The translations under genes were made by a program, and so were the position numbers. DNA of 64,000 nucleotides from positions 98,827-162,826 of the forward strand of contig CBFIDE010000002.1 in the NCBI GenBank assembly GCA_965661265.1, given 5' to 3'. This document shows positions 62,091 to 64,000 of the stretch, one piece after another. How positions within the stretch are numbered: position 1 is the stretch's first letter; every line of letters starts with the position of its first letter. The DNA comes from CBFIDE01 sp965661265. Lineage in GTDB: Bacteria; Bacteroidota; Bacteroidia; Flavobacteriales; Schleiferiaceae. The notes beneath the pieces were generated by a model. It was not told where the DNA came from. It ran no database searches and worked only from the letters and a program-made list of their open reading frames with translations.

Positions 62091-63935
62091 ATGTGTGGAA
62101 TCGTAGGTTATTTGGGACATCGCAATGCGATATCAGTAGTCTTAAAGGGATTAAAAAGACTTGAATATAGAGGTTATGACAGTGCGGGAATAACCATTCA
62201 TGACGGAAATGCTTTCGAAATTATTAAATGTAAAGGAAAGGTTTCTGACCTAGAGAATAAAATGGGTGGTAATGTTCCTGATGCCACTATGAGTTTTGGA
62301 CATACGCGCTGGGCGACACATGGTGTTCCAAATGATGTAAATGCTCACCCTCACTCCTCAAATTCCGGAGATCTTGTTCTAATTCATAATGGTATTATAG
62401 AGAACTATGCCGCAATAAAAGAAGCTTTAACGAAAAGAGGATTTAGCTTTCAGAGTGATACAGATACTGAGGTATTAGTGAACCTAATTGAAGATATTAA
62501 GAAGGCTGAGAATATAAGCTTATCAAGGGCAGTGAGAATTGCTTTAAACCAAGTAGTTGGTGCTTATGCTATTGCCGTAAGCTCTTTGGATGATCCAAAT
62601 ACCATTGTTGTTGCTAGAAAGGGAAGTCCCTTAGTAGTTGGAATAGGTGAGGATGAATTTTTTCTAGCTTCTGATGCATCTCCATTTTTAGAATATACTA
62701 AAAAAGCCGTTTATTTAGAAGATGACGAAATGGCCATTCTTGAGCGCGGAAAGGGCTTGAAGGTAAAATCAATTAAAAGTAATGTGAAAGTTGATCCTTA
62801 TGTTCAACAACTTCAAATGGATTTAGAATCTATTGAGAAAGGTGGATATGAACATTTTATGCTTAAAGAAATATTTGAACAACCTAAATCTATTAAAGAC
62901 ACTTTAAGAGGTAGATTATTGGCCGATCAAGGTGTTGTTAAAATGGGGGGAGTATTTGAATACATTGACAAATTTATAAATGCTGAGAGAATTCTAATTA
63001 TTGGTTGTGGTACTAGTTGGCACGCCGGATTAGTTGCTGAGTATTTATTTGAAGATTTAGCAAGAGTTCCTGTAGAAGTTGAATATGCTTCTGAATTTAG
63101 ATATAGAAATCCTGTCATTTCTGAAAGAGATGTTGTTATTGCTATATCTCAATCAGGAGAAACGGCGGATACCCTGGCTGCTATTAAATTGGCTAAGGAA
63201 AAAGGCGCAATGATTTTTGGAGTATGTAATGTTGTAGGTTCTAGTATTTCCAGAGAATCTGATGCTGGAGCATATACTCATGCAGGTCCTGAAATTGGAG
63301 TGGCTTCCACTAAGGCATTTACTGCTCAGCTTGCTGTTCTTTCGCTTATCGCGATTAGAATTGCCCAAGCGAAAGGCTTATTGACTCAAACACTCTATCA
63401 CCAATTGTTGAATGAGCTTGACGCTATTCCAGCTAAGATTGAGAAAATGCTACAGAGTGATGGTCAAACAAGAAAAATTGCAGAGGTTTATAAAGACTCT
63501 AAAAACTTCTTATACTTAGGTCGTGGATATAATTTCCCTGTGGCACTAGAAGGTGCTCTTAAGTTGAAAGAAATTAGTTATATTCATGCAGAAGGCTATC
63601 CTGCAGCAGAAATGAAGCATGGACCAATTGCATTAATTGATGCTGATATGCCGGTGGTAGTCATTGCTCCAAAAAATGGTCAATACGAGAAAATCGTAAG
63701 TAATATCCAAGAAGTGAAAGCAAGAGAAGGTAAGCTTATCGCGATTGTTAATCACGGAGATACACAAATTGCAGAGATTGCAGACCATGCCATTGAAATT
63801 GAAGATACAATGGAGCACTTTACTCCTCTATTAACTACAATTCCATTGCAGTTATTGAGTTACCATATTGCAGTAATGAGAGGTTGTAATGTTGATCAGC
63901 CAAGAAATTTGGCAAAATCTGTTACCGTCGAATAA
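62091..63935 (+). CDS. glmS: Glucosamine-6-phosphate synthase (glutamine-fructose-6-phosphate transaminase)
   Basis: 614 aa. The glutaminase nucleophile is Cys2 (MCGIVGYLG). LEYRGYDSAGI, HTRWATHG and HNGIIENY mark the class II amidotransferase domain. Two SIS isomerase domains follow (CGTSWHAG near 304 and GRGYNFPVALEGALKLKEISY near 475). The C-terminus (QPRNLAKSVTVE) is intact. First step of amino-sugar synthesis for the cell wall. It holds two copies of GCTTNNCGCGAT. Confidence 0.97.
   Translation: MCGIVGYLGHRNAISVVLKGLKRLEYRGYDSAGITIHDGNAFEIIKCKGKVSDLENKMGGNVPDATMSFGHTRWATHGVPNDVNAHPHSSNSGDLVLIHNGIIENYAAIKEALTKRGFSFQSDTDTEVLVNLIEDIKKAENISLSRAVRIALNQVVGAYAIAVSSLDDPNTIVVARKGSPLVVGIGEDEFFLASDASPFLEYTKKAVYLEDDEMAILERGKGLKVKSIKSNVKVDPYVQQLQMDLESIEKGGYEHFMLKEIFEQPKSIKDTLRGRLLADQGVVKMGGVFEYIDKFINAERILIIGCGTSWHAGLVAEYLFEDLARVPVEVEYASEFRYRNPVISERDVVIAISQSGETADTLAAIKLAKEKGAMIFGVCNVVGSSISRESDAGAYTHAGPEIGVASTKAFTAQLAVLSLIAIRIAQAKGLLTQTLYHQLLNELDAIPAKIEKMLQSDGQTRKIAEVYKDSKNFLYLGRGYNFPVALEGALKLKEISYIHAEGYPAAEMKHGPIALIDADMPVVVIAPKNGQYEKIVSNIQEVKAREGKLIAIVNHGDTQIAEIADHAIEIEDTMEHFTPLLTTIPLQLLSYHIAVMRGCNVDQPRNLAKSVTVE
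63344..63355 (+). repeat. GCTTNNCGCGAT motif copy (NN = AT)
   Basis: Sense in glmS, within the codons for Leu-Ile-Ala-Ile. Confidence 0.7.
63734..63745 (+). repeat. GCTTNNCGCGAT motif copy (NN = AT)
   Basis: Second copy in glmS, again in Leu-Ile-Ala-Ile codons, 390 bases from the first. Confidence 0.7.
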
Positions 63936-63947
63936 TTTCTAGTGGGT

Positions 63948-63973
63948 GAGAGGGTTGTTCAAACTCCCCTCTC
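63948..63973 (+). terminator. Possible hairpin after glmS
   Basis: GAGAGGG / CCCTCTC with a 12-base loop but no T-run; weak terminator candidate at the window edge. Confidence 0.35.
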
Positions 63974-64000
63974 CCTCTAATACATTGTATTTCCGAAGAC

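Overview
The window is about 64 kb of an AT-rich (by eye roughly 35-38% G+C) chromosome from a member of the Bacteroidota, most likely a marine flavobacterium-like lineage. The evidence is type IX secretion (T9SS) C-terminal sorting domains, a batABCDE/moxR aerotolerance operon, promoters with the Bacteroidota -7 element TAnnTTTG, DUF4270, DUF2480 and S46 peptidase families, and a three-gene succinate dehydrogenase with one cytochrome b subunit. No prophage, insertion sequence, CRISPR array or rRNA was found. One tRNA (Ala, GGC) is present.

Layout. 0-5 kb: the end of an aldehyde dehydrogenase, rmuC with a marC-family gene, a sterol-desaturase-family hydroxylase, tRNA-Ala and a DEAD-box helicase. 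4.7-12.7 kb: a tightly overlapping operon moxR, DUF58, a BatD-like membrane protein, batA, batB, batC, batD, batE. 13-20 kb: a PhoX/DUF839 secreted protein, a di-haem peroxidase with a long N-terminal extension, a decayed 7TMR-DISM sensor gene and an S46 dipeptidyl-peptidase. 20-27 kb: a long amidophosphoribosyltransferase, two kynurenine-pathway genes (ACMSD and 3-hydroxyanthranilate dioxygenase), an Sco1 copper protein and two pseudogenes. 27-34.4 kb: a complete SUF iron-sulfur operon (sufA, B, C, D, S, a methyltransferase, sufE, DUF59, DUF2480). 34.6-38.3 kb: a giant repeat-containing T9SS type B surface protein. 38-50 kb: thiL, a hydrolase, a Pro-specific aminopeptidase, sdhCAB, mdh, an omega-amidase-type nitrilase, an Ig-like lipoprotein and comF. 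50-64 kb: an outer-membrane barrel protein, exonuclease III, an OmpA lipoprotein, radA, a flippase-like membrane protein, panD, panC, a truncated glycogen-synthase-like protein, a DUF4270 lipoprotein and glmS.

How the genes fit together. sdhCAB and mdh are TCA-cycle enzymes. The SUF operon would supply the Fe-S clusters of SdhB. Sco1 serves cytochrome oxidase. The ALDH fragment, ACMSD and 3-HAO are three steps of aerobic tryptophan/kynurenine catabolism. Several convergent genes share their stop codons, so the genome is compact here.

The most unusual signal is a short motif, GCTTNNCGCGAT. I find 12 exact copies on both strands and in several reading frames; almost every CGCGAT in the window belongs to it or to a one-base spacing variant. 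Other points worth following are two large exported proteins whose signal peptides lack any ATG start, a glycogen-synthase-like protein lacking the usual N-terminal substrate-binding motif, and three independently decayed genes.
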